Below the pieces are notes generated by a model, which worked only from the letters and a program-made list of their open reading frames with translations, was not told where the DNA came from and made no database searches. From the NCBI GenBank assembly GCA_023415475.1, contig JAEZKL010000019.1:17525-81524 (forward strand): 64,000 bases of DNA, in the 5' to 3' direction. The position numbers were made by a program, and so were the translations under genes. The stretch is from Bacillota bacterium. Its GTDB lineage: Bacteria; Bacillota; Clostridia; Lachnospirales; Lachnospiraceae. Below are positions 42,585 through 51,045 of this stretch, in pieces. Numbering within the stretch: the first letter of the stretch is position 1; every line of letters begins with the position of its first letter.

Positions 42585-44462
42585 ATGGAGCTTGATAAGC
42601 TTTGGACAGGCAATATCGGGGATATTGCCCACGGCTATTGTATAGACAGCTTTTTGTCGGATACAGAATTGGGGCGCATCATCCGGCTGCGGCAGCAGGT
42701 CACGGGAGAGTTCTTTTTGCTGACGGTTCTGAAAAAACAAACAAACCGCTTTGGGCGTGAGGAAGCAGATTTTTTGCTGGAGCAGATGCGCTTTGCCTCG
42801 GAGCATTTCCGGCATGGGAATTTGCAGCAGATCCCCCTATGCGGTACGTTCCGCGATCAGCGTTTTTTTATCGTGCAGGAGTGCCCCTATACGCTCACGC
42901 AATACATAAAAGCGTCCGGCGGAAAGCTGATCGCCCCGATTGCTCTGCATATCGTCTTTCAGATACTGGACGCGCTGGAGTTTCTGCATCATATTCCGGT
43001 GCAGGAATCCGGAACTGAGCGAACCTGCGTGACCCACGACTATCTTATCCCGGAGCATATTTTGTTGACGGACGATGGCTTTACGCCGACGGTGAAGCTC
43101 TCCGCACAGCACAAGCTTTATCTGGGCCGGGACGATGACAACCCACTGTATGGCGACTCCGTACAGTTCTTTTATCTGCCTGTCGAAGCATGGTTGCACA
43201 GTGAAAAGACGGGCCGGATAAAGACCAATTTGTGGACGGTGACAGCGCTGCTTCACTCCATGCTGACCGGGCTGCCCGATCTTGAAGATCATGAGCTGTT
43301 TATGAAGAAGCTCAAGGACAAATCCGCATTCCCGGCTGTAAACAGGCGCAATCTGTCTGTACCGCAAAGCCTTGCCAAGCTGATTGATACCGTTCTTGCG
43401 CAGCGGGATTTCCCGTATGACCTGACGGCCTCAGAATATAAAAGCATGCTGAAGGAAAGCGCTGAAAAGCCATATATCAGGCCAGCCCGTGTGGACGATG
43501 ACGACGATTTCTTGCTGGTTAAAACTGACTTAGAGGACGTCGATAACGTTTTTTGCACGGAAGCACTTGTCATATCCTCTACTGCTACGCCCGTCCCTGA
43601 CGCAGATATGTCCTGTAAAAAACAACCGGATTTTACTTCCGATCAGGATGCGGTTCCTCCCGTACCCAAACAGGAGTATCTTCCTAGAGGCACTCGCCTG
43701 TTTGATGCCTTTGAAATCACTTCTGACAAACCGGAAACAAATGATTTTGGGTGGTATCGTTATTCCGCCCGCCGCGTGCAACCTGAAACCGCCGCGCAGG
43801 AATGCACCGTGATACTGGCCACACGCCATTACAAGTCTTGTTTTGAAAGGATTGAACAATGGCGGCGGCTGGAACATCCCAATATTCGTCGCATGCTTGC
43901 CATGGGACTACACGCCGGATACACGCTTGCCATGGCCTTTGAAGGATCGAAAAACGAAAGCGACATATGGCTTAAAAATATGGTCAGCCTGCGCAATCAG
44001 GATTGGGCAAGCTTCGTGAAAAACATTCTGGACACGACGCTTGGATGTGCGCGTGGGTTGCACTTTCTTCATCAGAACAAACTGATCCATGGCGATATCA
44101 AGCCGTCGAACCTGTACAGACATGGCGTAAATATAAAGCTTGACGGCCTATGGATGCCTGAAAATGGCGGCTACACGCCTGCATACGCTTCGACGGAGCA
44201 GTTTGAAGGCCGGGCCATTGATGAAAGTACAGATGTATGGAGCCTTGGCGTCACATTGGTGGAACTGCTTTTAGGGGATCGCCAATGGAGCAAGGGGCCG
44301 GTATGCAGCCTTGTCTATGAAGAACATCTTAGAATACGCTGTAAACCGCTCCCGGAAATACTTTGGAGCATATTGCGTGGTTGTCTCCGGACGGATAGCT
44401 CAAAGCGCATGTGTGTCAACGAGCTTATAGATTTGCTTGAGCGTAATCGTTTGGATACCTAA
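42585..44462 (+). CDS. Tandem protein kinase / pseudokinase
   Basis: A 625-residue protein with two kinase-like domains. Domain 1 (about 15-290) keeps the fold but has 'THDYLIPEHILL' where HRDxKPxN is expected and 'VKLSAQHK' in place of DFG, so it is a pseudokinase. Domain 2 (about 375-620) has 'LIHGDIKPSNLY' (catalytic Asp present, Arg lost) and 'GYTPAYASTEQF', but the DFG is replaced by LDG and the VAIK Lys is unclear, so activity is doubtful. Its activation-segment and C-lobe sequence ('GYTPAY', 'LLLGDRQWSKG', 'VYEEHL') resembles the kinases at 29607 and 33689. A linker of Asp-rich sequence lies between the domains. Likely a scaffold or regulator. AAAGGGG precedes ATG 42585. Confidence 0.8.
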   Translation: MELDKLWTGNIGDIAHGYCIDSFLSDTELGRIIRLRQQVTGEFFLLTVLKKQTNRFGREEADFLLEQMRFASEHFRHGNLQQIPLCGTFRDQRFFIVQECPYTLTQYIKASGGKLIAPIALHIVFQILDALEFLHHIPVQESGTERTCVTHDYLIPEHILLTDDGFTPTVKLSAQHKLYLGRDDDNPLYGDSVQFFYLPVEAWLHSEKTGRIKTNLWTVTALLHSMLTGLPDLEDHELFMKKLKDKSAFPAVNRRNLSVPQSLAKLIDTVLAQRDFPYDLTASEYKSMLKESAEKPYIRPARVDDDDDFLLVKTDLEDVDNVFCTEALVISSTATPVPDADMSCKKQPDFTSDQDAVPPVPKQEYLPRGTRLFDAFEITSDKPETNDFGWYRYSARRVQPETAAQECTVILATRHYKSCFERIEQWRRLEHPNIRRMLAMGLHAGYTLAMAFEGSKNESDIWLKNMVSLRNQDWASFVKNILDTTLGCARGLHFLHQNKLIHGDIKPSNLYRHGVNIKLDGLWMPENGGYTPAYASTEQFEGRAIDESTDVWSLGVTLVELLLGDRQWSKGPVCSLVYEEHLRIRCKPLPEILWSILRGCLRTDSSKRMCVNELIDLLERNRLDT

Positions 44463-44516
44463 AATAAACCTATCCGATGAATACGAGACAGGCTTATGTA
44501 CTTGCCAATAAAAAAT

Positions 44517-44550
44517 GCCAAAGTGTAAATTCACGCTTTGGTGTTTTTTC
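44517..44550 (+). terminator. Terminator after tandem kinase (repeat family copy)
   Basis: GCCAAAG / CTTTGGT stem with loop TGTAAATTCACG followed by TTTTTT. The same hairpin sequence recurs at 49031-49064 and 57611-57645, so one terminator has been copied three times within the island. Confidence 0.8.
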
Positions 44551-44625
44551 GCTTTTTGTGGTTTATTTCGAGTAGTATAAAAGCAGGTCAGATAGGAAAA
44601 CGCCTGACGGGAAGGAGCATTTTAT

Positions 44626-45660
44626 ATGAGCAAGCAACAAAATAAAACACATATCTGCGAGGAACACTTGGACACGGGATGCCGATGCACCGTTTGCGGG
44701 AATATCAGCCACGATTATCATAGCGACGATGACGGTACGTTTGCCGCCTCCGGCAAGGTTGTGACCGCGCGTTGCGCGCGATGCGGTGATGAGGAACATT
44801 ATTATGCCGATACCGGTGTGGTGATCGAGCACTACCGGGGCCGATCCTATGAACGTGAACCCGAATCTGTACATTCATCCAGACAAGCTACGCAGGGAGA
44901 ATTGTTGTACATGGTCAAAAAGTCGGATGAGAGGTATATCATAACAGGTATTACGGAAAGGTCGGTCGCCGAAAAGCTGGGGCTTCGGCATTTAACCGTG
45001 ATCATCATACCCTTTATAACCGATGGCGCAAACAAAGGCTGCTGGATCGTTCATGACCGGCACGATAAGCAGATCGCCAAAGGAAAGACCAGCGCCCCGC
45101 TGAGTCTCAACTTGTTTGGTGGACACTGCGGCCCCCCGCCAGAGGATGATGTTGCCGGGCTTATAGGCAAGACGGTAGAGCTTGAGCTGCTTCGGGAAAA
45201 CGCCCTGCGCGAGCTTTGCGAGGAACTGCTTTGCAAAAACGGAACGGAAAAGCGGTTGGAACTGTGGCGTGACGGCGTGTTCGCCGGAGAGTTCCTTTAC
45301 GCCTCGTCTTACGAGGTATGCCCCGATGACCTTATCCCGGTCGGCTTTACGGAATATGCGGCGAAGGATAACGTCGAGTATTCCTATATATTCGCGCTGC
45401 CTGTGCCGGAAGACCAAGCGGAGCAGATTATTGCCGCCGACAATTATGAAAAGCGCGGCCAAATCATAGAAGGCATGGTATATGAAGCCGATATCGCGCT
45501 GCCGGTAATGTTTATGCCTGAACCAGAATTGAAACGGCTTTGGGAAAAACGTGATCCGGAGATTGAAGTATGCGATGCCATTACCCGCCTTTGGGAGGAA
45601 CAAAACCGTGTGGTGTATCAAAGGTTAATCGAGTACATTGGCACCTATGAGGTTTTTTAG
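44626..45660 (+). CDS. Zinc-ribbon protein with Nudix-like domain
   Basis: A 344-residue protein. The first 70 residues hold Cys pairs (CEEHLDTGCRCTVCG and CARCGDE) that should bind zinc. Residues about 95-300 resemble a Nudix fold: 'LFGGHCGPP' then 'ENALRELCEELLC', which matches the REUxEE core of the Nudix box. The spacing between the Gly and the REUxEE part is longer than usual, so the active site may be modified. Nudix enzymes cleave nucleoside diphosphates linked to another group; no substrate can be named. AAGGAG precedes ATG 44626. It has its own transcription unit after the terminator at 44517. Confidence 0.65.
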   Translation: MSKQQNKTHICEEHLDTGCRCTVCGNISHDYHSDDDGTFAASGKVVTARCARCGDEEHYYADTGVVIEHYRGRSYEREPESVHSSRQATQGELLYMVKKSDERYIITGITERSVAEKLGLRHLTVIIIPFITDGANKGCWIVHDRHDKQIAKGKTSAPLSLNLFGGHCGPPPEDDVAGLIGKTVELELLRENALRELCEELLCKNGTEKRLELWRDGVFAGEFLYASSYEVCPDDLIPVGFTEYAAKDNVEYSYIFALPVPEDQAEQIIAADNYEKRGQIIEGMVYEADIALPVMFMPEPELKRLWEKRDPEIEVCDAITRLWEEQNRVVYQRLIEYIGTYEVF

Positions 45661-45706
45661 TCCCATACATCCTATCCATTGATCAAAATGAGAGGGGGAT
45701 CTCAAA

Positions 45707-45979
45707 ATGAAGCTGGCATGTTTATTCGGGCACCTGTGGAATAGCTGCGTCTGCCGCCGCTGCGGCACAAAGGCTCATGAGTACAGTGACCGCCACAAGT
45801 GGGAATATCTTGGAACTGAGGAGATGGGATGCTCTCTCTCATCGTCGCGTGGAAGCGGGCAGTATCTTGACTCATGCTATGGTGCGGATTGCCAATTCTG
45901 CGATGCGAACAACCGGGTGAATTACATCTATATTTGTCAAACATGCGGCATGAAGAAAACCACTTCTTTTAAGTTATAA
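45707..45979 (+). CDS. Small zinc-ribbon protein
   Basis: A 90-residue protein with four Cys pairs or near-pairs ('CVCRRCG', 'CYGADCQFC', 'CQTCG'), so it probably binds one or two zinc ions. No enzymatic motif. The CRRCG segment echoes the ribbon in the protein at 44626 upstream. Strong GAGGGGG site. Function unknown. Confidence 0.65.
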   Translation: MKLACLFGHLWNSCVCRRCGTKAHEYSDRHKWEYLGTEEMGCSLSSSRGSGQYLDSCYGADCQFCDANNRVNYIYICQTCGMKKTTSFKL

Positions 45980-45995
45980 CGTCAGGAGTGAAACC

Positions 45996-46418
45996 ATGGA
46001 TAAACTATACACGATGCTGCGACAGGCCGAAGAGACAGAGACTCTGGCGCGAAAGCTGACGGAAGAAGCTGGTTTAGCTTTGCCGGACGTTCCTTCTTCA
46101 GAAATCAGAGAGTGCTCCGACCAATCTGACGCTATGTCTTTATTTGAAAAAGCTTGGGAGCTGTATCAGCAGGTGGAAGCACAAGTAAGGATGCAACTGG
46201 ATGATATGGACAGCGAGGAAAGCAACCTTTTACTTGCACAGACCTTGTTGGACATTCATATTCATCCGCATTCGGGCCTGAAACGGGATACCCCCGCACT
46301 TTGGGAATCTCAGTATCTCTGGCTCAAGCTGTATTTCCAAACCCGAAATGACGCATATCTGGAAAAAGCAAAGCTTTGTGAGGGGATACGAAATGCCCAC
46401 GTAGAAAAAATTGTATAG
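45996..46418 (+). CDS. Hypothetical helical protein
   Basis: A 140-residue acidic, mostly helical protein without recognised domain. Repeated helices ('LYTMLRQAEETETLARKL', 'MSLFEKAWELYQQVEAQV') resemble a TPR-like or coiled bundle. CAGGAGTG precedes ATG 45996 and the gene is 16 bases after the zinc-ribbon gene, so they are co-transcribed. The lipoprotein gene follows by 11 bases. Confidence 0.6.
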   Translation: MDKLYTMLRQAEETETLARKLTEEAGLALPDVPSSEIRECSDQSDAMSLFEKAWELYQQVEAQVRMQLDDMDSEESNLLLAQTLLDIHIHPHSGLKRDTPALWESQYLWLKLYFQTRNDAYLEKAKLCEGIRNAHVEKIV

Positions 46419-46429
46419 GAGGATAACCG

Positions 46430-47269
46430 ATGAAACGACTGCTTTTTGCCGGATTGATATTGACATTATGCTTGTCGCTGTGTTCATGCGGTTCAACAGG
46501 CGAAAGTTCTGATCAGACTTCAGATGCTGGCCGCTCAGCAGATACCCTTGAGAACGAACCGACTGCGTCAGTAACGGAACAGCCCGCGCAACCGAGCGCA
46601 ACCTCACAGACCGAAGAATCAAATCCCGGCGTTTCGTTCCCCTTTGAAGACGATGAAGGGCGCACACGCTACCGTTTGGTGATAAACGGCACAGAGGTCG
46701 AGACGGAAAATTACCCCTTTACACTCCCGGATGAGCCAAACGGCGGCTATTATCCGATTGAGGACGTGCTGAACTGTTTTGGCGTGGCCTGCCTGACAAA
46801 TGAAGATAAGAGCGCCTGTGCAACGGTAATTAACAAAGCTCTCATTCAGGTATTCGCGGATTCTCCTACGCTGACCTACGGCAGCAAGACAATTTCTGCC
46901 GTGGACACCAAGGTTGTTCCTGTTGTGGTTGACGGAGCTTTATATGTCCCCAGTTTCTTCCTGATGCAACTTTCAGACAGCAGTATTGTGGATTTCAGCG
47001 ATGACCGAAGCGCGGTAACCCTGGAAACTGATATCGTCGTGGATGCATCAATATCGGGTCTTGTCGGCGTTGATGCCAGCATGCTCGAACAAGGCGGCTC
47101 CGGTCAGGTCATAACCGAAGGCGAACACCGTTGCTCGGAGTGCGGCGGAGCCGGTGGGCATAACGTAACAGTTCAAGATAAGTATTGGAATCAAGGCCAA
47201 TGGATACCGACATTGAAAAGCTCATGGGAAGTTTGCCCTTACTGCGGCGGCAGTGGCACGGCAAACTGA
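46430..47269 (+). CDS. Lipoprotein with copper-amine-oxidase-like domain and zinc-ribbon tail
   Basis: A 279-residue lipoprotein: signal peptide with L-C-S-C lipobox (Cys about 20), a low-complexity Ser/Thr/Glu linker, then a 'stalk' fold (about 80-205) of the copper-amine-oxidase N-terminal type ('YRLVINGTEVE', 'GYYPIEDVLNCFG', 'ALYVPSFFLMQL'). The C-terminus has CSECGGAG and CPYCGGSG, DnaJ-type Cys motifs that normally bind zinc in the cytoplasm. On an exported protein these are unusual, and could respond to metal or redox stress outside the cell. AGGAGG precedes ATG 46430. Confidence 0.75.
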   Translation: MKRLLFAGLILTLCLSLCSCGSTGESSDQTSDAGRSADTLENEPTASVTEQPAQPSATSQTEESNPGVSFPFEDDEGRTRYRLVINGTEVETENYPFTLPDEPNGGYYPIEDVLNCFGVACLTNEDKSACATVINKALIQVFADSPTLTYGSKTISAVDTKVVPVVVDGALYVPSFFLMQLSDSSIVDFSDDRSAVTLETDIVVDASISGLVGVDASMLEQGGSGQVITEGEHRCSECGGAGGHNVTVQDKYWNQGQWIPTLKSSWEVCPYCGGSGTAN

Positions 47270-47345
47270 CCAGGAAGCGTTGTGAAAGTCATCGGTATCC
47301 AAGGCGTCTATACGTTGAGCGGTGGGCTTTGGAAGGTGAATGCGT

Positions 47346-47798
47346 ATGTGGCAGTGTTTATTCAAAGGGCTTGATTGGGATAGCTGGATTGAGGCGCATC
47401 AGCTTAAAATTGTGCAACGGACAAAAAGAGATATCCGGCTTTTTCGGTTATGGAAAAAAAGCCCCTATATCGAGGTGCGTATTGCGGCCATTTATAAACT
47501 AAAAAATCAAGAATTGCTTTCCCATATCGCTCAGGCCGAACAGGTAGACGAGCTGCGCTATGAGGCCGTAAGAAAACTGACGGATAAAACCCTGCTTGCC
47601 AAAATCGCAATTGAGGATGAGAGCGATTATATTCGGGACATTGCACATCGTAAGTATGCCTGCCGTAAGGGGGACAAATTGTGGGATGCCTCCGAAATGG
47701 ATGCGGACGCGGAAAAGGTGATCTCTGCGATTATGGAACGTAATGCCCATCTGCACTTTCTCGCAACAGGTCAGAGAATTGATGAGGAATGGTGGTGA
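47346..47798 (+). CDS. HEAT-like repeat protein
   Basis: A 150-residue protein whose middle looks like short HEAT-type helical repeats ('EVRIAAIYKLKNQELLSHIA', 'ELRYEAVRKLTDKTLLAKIA', 'YIRDIAHRKYA'). Such repeats make protein-protein contacts. ATG 47346 is chosen for its spacing (seven bases) from GGAAGGTG. A similar small protein is encoded at 58544. The gene ends 46 bases before the DUF2225-like gene. Confidence 0.65.
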   Translation: MWQCLFKGLDWDSWIEAHQLKIVQRTKRDIRLFRLWKKSPYIEVRIAAIYKLKNQELLSHIAQAEQVDELRYEAVRKLTDKTLLAKIAIEDESDYIRDIAHRKYACRKGDKLWDASEMDADAEKVISAIMERNAHLHFLATGQRIDEEWW

Positions 47799-47844
47799 AC
47801 CGCCGCCCGAACAGCAAAAGTACCGGTAAAGGTTGGTCGATACA

Positions 47845-48987
47845 ATGAGCACAATAAAAGAGATTTCAATCCGATGTGCCGTTTGCGGCATAAAGAGCAA
47901 ACAGGCTGTATTGACCTCATACAGCCTGTTCGGTGAACCTGACTTGGATTTTCGGCCAGCTCCGATGCTGCGTTCAACGATGAAATATTGGTTGATGGAG
48001 TGTCCAAACTGCGGGTATGTAGCAAAAACTCTACGCAGATGGCCATGTGCTACTAAAGAAACCTTGCGCCAGATTTACAGCGGGCTGGATGCAAGCCTGC
48101 CTTTTTCCGCACATACTTTTCATAAACGGGCACTGTATTGCGAACATGTCCGGGACACCACCGGCGCGCTGCGTGCCTATCTTTGTGCGGCATGGGCCTG
48201 TGACGATGCGGAGGATGATATTCATGCTATGGCCATGCGGCTCAAATGCCTGGAAGTGGCGCAAAAAAAGCTGCATTGCTGCCGCCGCAGTAAATGGCGC
48301 AAGCACATGCAACTCATTGCTGACCTGCTACGCCGAACTCAGAATATAGCGGCCCTGCGCGATATGGACACGAATGACCGGCGGCTTGATTATACGACAC
48401 GCGAGCTGTTGATTTATCAAAAGGCTCTAGCGGAAAAACATGATTTTTCAGCGCATAACCGGGCCGAGATCGACTTGGAGCCATTTGATGATTTTAATGA
48501 AAGAAAGTTCAGTGACGGCCCTGATCCGTCCTATGAGCTTGAAGCAGATCTGGCACAGGCACTGTCCATGCATCCAGATGACCGTGCAGAAGCATTGGAA
48601 AGGCTTGATTGCCTGCGTCCACATGAACTGAATCTGCCGTATCATGCGTATGACGCCGCGCTACGGCATCATCGGGGCCTGCCTGTAAGCACAGATAATC
48701 CATATGATGTCGAGGACATTGCCAAGGTTGTAACCAGCGAGTTTCTTGATATGATGGAAACCTTTGCGGTGCCGCATAGTATGGCGCGTGAGCGGGTTAC
48801 GCTTCAAAACAAAACATGTATGGCTATACTGTATCAGCTTTATACCAGTCCGTATCTTGATCAAGAATGGAAGAATTATGCCAATGCGCAGGAACGATTA
48901 TACCTGATGCGTATTGACGATTTGTTCTCCGATGATAGCTATCTGGTCGGATTGATCGAACCGAGAGCACTTGATAAGCCCAAATAG
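47845..48987 (+). CDS. DUF2225-like zinc-ribbon protein
   Basis: A 380-residue protein with an N-terminal zinc ribbon split over 60 residues (CAVCG ... CPNCGYVA) and TPR-like helices ('FHKRALYCEHVRDTTGALRA') after it, the arrangement of the DUF2225 family. Function unknown; members occur in Firmicutes and often have a role guessed in signalling. ATG 47845 is used; the frame is open to a TTG at 47833 without a site. Its last 70 bases plus terminator are duplicated at 57493-57644. Confidence 0.65.
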   Translation: MSTIKEISIRCAVCGIKSKQAVLTSYSLFGEPDLDFRPAPMLRSTMKYWLMECPNCGYVAKTLRRWPCATKETLRQIYSGLDASLPFSAHTFHKRALYCEHVRDTTGALRAYLCAAWACDDAEDDIHAMAMRLKCLEVAQKKLHCCRRSKWRKHMQLIADLLRRTQNIAALRDMDTNDRRLDYTTRELLIYQKALAEKHDFSAHNRAEIDLEPFDDFNERKFSDGPDPSYELEADLAQALSMHPDDRAEALERLDCLRPHELNLPYHAYDAALRHHRGLPVSTDNPYDVEDIAKVVTSEFLDMMETFAVPHSMARERVTLQNKTCMAILYQLYTSPYLDQEWKNYANAQERLYLMRIDDLFSDDSYLVGLIEPRALDKPK

Positions 48988-49063
48988 CTTTGCCGAATTC
49001 TCTGCGGTCCGCATACATCATTATATTGAAACGCCAAAGTGTAAATTCACCTTTGGCGTTTTT
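48913..49063 (+). repeat. DUF2225-gene tail plus terminator, copy A
   Basis: About 150 bases, from the last 25 codons of the DUF2225-like gene to the T-run of its terminator, highly similar to 57493-57644. Copy A is the intact, coding one. Confidence 0.8.
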
Positions 49064-49064
49064 G
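49031..49064 (+). terminator. Terminator after DUF2225-like gene
   Basis: ACGCCAAAG / CTTTGGCGT 9-bp stem followed by TTTTT. Same family as 44517-44550 and 57611-57645. Confidence 0.85.
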
Positions 49065-49192
49065 GGTTTGTAACGATCGTCAGTGAGAGCAAATACAGGA
49101 TAAAAGGCAAGGCGCAATTAGCGATATTACAGTTTTTTAAATGTTTTAGGGATAGCTCGTATGCATCCACGCGATTATTACATTTTTGACAG

Positions 49193-49221
49193 TTGAATAT
49201 TTCGTATGAAAGAAATATAAT
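49193..49221 (+). promoter_or_regulatory. Promoter for HTH / LuxR-type regulator operon
   Basis: TTGAAT, 17 bases, TATAAT (49216-49221), about 35 bases before the HTH gene start. An alternative TTGACA at 49187 is too far from the -10. Confidence 0.6.
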
Positions 49222-49256
49222 AAGGAAAAGATGATACACTTGTGGAGGAAACCGTC

Positions 49257-49466
49257 ATGGAATACATTGGCGTAAAAGAAGCGGCGGATACATGGGGCCT
49301 CACCGCACGGATGGTTCTCTATCACTGTACAAACGGTCGTATTGAGGGTGCTCGGAAAATCTCAAACGTGTGGTTGATCCCTAAGGACGCCGCCCGGCCT
49401 GAGGATGGACGAAAAAGAAACGGGCGCAAATTCTCCACGGCCAAAGTGAAAGGAGTGAAGGAATGA
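49257..49466 (+). CDS. Excisionase-like HTH protein
   Basis: A 69-residue protein with a MerR/excisionase-type winged HTH: 'YIGVKEAADTWGLTARMV' then 'CTNGRIEGARKISNVWLIPKD', and a basic tail. Such proteins bind DNA as small regulators; many short ones are annotated as DNA-binding proteins rather than true excisionases. ATG 49257 lies after GTGGAGG. The LuxR-type membrane regulator starts inside its stop (ATGA overlap), so they act together or are at least made together. Confidence 0.72.
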   Translation: MEYIGVKEAADTWGLTARMVLYHCTNGRIEGARKISNVWLIPKDAARPEDGRKRNGRKFSTAKVKGVKE

Positions 49467-50911
49467 TGGAAAACGCAGCAAATCAAGATATGCCGACGAT
49501 GATCAATTATCGTGGGTTATCCGTCATCGTCTTTTCTCTATTTTTCTCCTGGCTGCTGGCCTTCCCCTTTGAAGGAAGGATATTGTACGCTCTTGCAGAC
49601 TATCATAACATCTCGGCCGAGTCATTTGTTTTTGGAACAATGGCTGCGCATTTTGCCGGTTTGCTTGCCTGCGGTTTTTTTGTCAGGAATATGCGAACAG
49701 CTAAAAAGCTCATGCTTTTTTCCATTGCGTTTTGCATCGCAGCCTCGGTTGTGTTTTTCCGCCCTCCTTCCTTTCTTTGGACGGCGGCGCTGATTTTAGC
49801 GGCATTTCTGGTCGGCTGCTGTGTGGCGGCATGGGGTTTTTATTTCAAAGGCTGCACGCCGAAGAATGAGCGCATCAAGACTATGGCGGACGGACTTATC
49901 TTCTCTAACCTCCTGATGATTCTGCTTAACATGGCAACCATTCATATTTCCCCGCACATCGGGCTTGTTTTTTCTATGATAATGCTGGCAGCGGCGTTCC
50001 TATTCGCACTCAGGCTTCCTAAAGAGGAAGCGCTGGAACCTCCGGCTTCCGGGCAGGGAGAGATTTATGTCGGCAAAGCCAGCCCTCTCGCTTTTCTGTG
50101 CCTGTTCGTTGTGGTCATCACTATCAATTCCGGCCTCATGTATCAGGTGCAGGGCCCCGCATTCGCCCATCTAGAGTGGCTGACAAGCTGGTATTGGGCC
50201 GCGCCGTATATCGCAGCCCTATTCATCATGCGGAACCTGCCCCGAAAAACAAACCGGGCATATATCCTCTATGTGGCCATCGCCATGATCGGTCTTTCCT
50301 TCATCGCTTTTTTGGCGCTTGGTCGCTCATGGACGGATTATCTTGTGGTCAATACCCTGATGCTGGGAGCCTGCGGTGTATATGACCTGTTTTGGTGGAG
50401 CATCCTGGGAGAAATGCTGGAGCTGGACAAAAACCCCGCAAAAATCATGGGCGTTGGCCTTTCCGCCAATGTCCTAGGGGTTCTGTTGGGCGGGCTTATC
50501 GGAAACTCAATCGCAAGCGGACAAAGCCATAACCCCACCCTGCTGGCGCTGGGTGTGGTGTGCGTTACCCTTATCCTGCTTCCACCCTTACATACACGGC
50601 TGACCACCTTGCTCAAAAACCATGCCTACTTGACCACAATTACTGAAATGCCAGCCCAGGAACAAACCCGACTGATCTGTGAGTTCAGTATCACAGAAAA
50701 GCTCACCGAGCGCGAGGGTGAAATCGCGGCTCTTCTCATCAAGGGAAAAACCTATCGTATGATTGCCGGTGAGCTGCATGTAAGCGAAAACACCGTAAAA
50801 ACCCATGTGAAAAACATTTACTCCAAAGCCGGAGTTCAGAGCCGGACGGAGCTGATGAATCTCCTTCTGGATATACACATCCCGTCCACAGAACCCGATA
50901 GTCCCTTATAA
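49463..50911 (+). CDS. Membrane-bound LuxR-type regulator (MFS-like)
   Basis: A 482-residue protein with about 12 predicted membrane segments over residues 20-390 in an MFS-like arrangement, and a C-terminal cytoplasmic LuxR-type HTH ('LTEREGEIAALLIKGKTYRM', 'SENTVKTHVKNIYSKAGV'). This layout is known from regulators in gut Firmicutes and Actinobacteria that probably sense a transported or bound small molecule directly. Ligand unknown. Coupled to the HTH gene upstream and closed by a strong terminator. Could control the lipoprotein and zinc-ribbon operon downstream. Confidence 0.82.
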   Translation: MMENAANQDMPTMINYRGLSVIVFSLFFSWLLAFPFEGRILYALADYHNISAESFVFGTMAAHFAGLLACGFFVRNMRTAKKLMLFSIAFCIAASVVFFRPPSFLWTAALILAAFLVGCCVAAWGFYFKGCTPKNERIKTMADGLIFSNLLMILLNMATIHISPHIGLVFSMIMLAAAFLFALRLPKEEALEPPASGQGEIYVGKASPLAFLCLFVVVITINSGLMYQVQGPAFAHLEWLTSWYWAAPYIAALFIMRNLPRKTNRAYILYVAIAMIGLSFIAFLALGRSWTDYLVVNTLMLGACGVYDLFWWSILGEMLELDKNPAKIMGVGLSANVLGVLLGGLIGNSIASGQSHNPTLLALGVVCVTLILLPPLHTRLTTLLKNHAYLTTITEMPAQEQTRLICEFSITEKLTEREGEIAALLIKGKTYRMIAGELHVSENTVKTHVKNIYSKAGVQSRTELMNLLLDIHIPSTEPDSPL

Positions 50912-50926
50912 ACAGCGGATTCCGAC

Positions 50927-50958
50927 GCCCCTCACCCGAAAAGGTGAGGGGCTTTTTT
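50927..50958 (+). terminator. Strong terminator after LuxR-type gene
   Basis: GCCCCTCACC-CGAAAA-GGTGAGGGGC, 10-bp perfect stem, then TTTTTT. Confidence 0.9.
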
Positions 50959-51045
50959 GCGTAAAATCACCCGGCTTGGTGACGCGAACACAGCCCCGAT
51001 TTATGTAAAATGAAGAAAACGCTGCATACCAAGGGGGGGATTTAT

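Noticed and set aside
49257..50911. Toxin-antitoxin or excisionase-transport pair
   Set aside because: The small HTH protein and the LuxR-type membrane protein overlap, but the second is a 12-TM regulator and not a toxin; there is no recombinase nearby that would need an excisionase.
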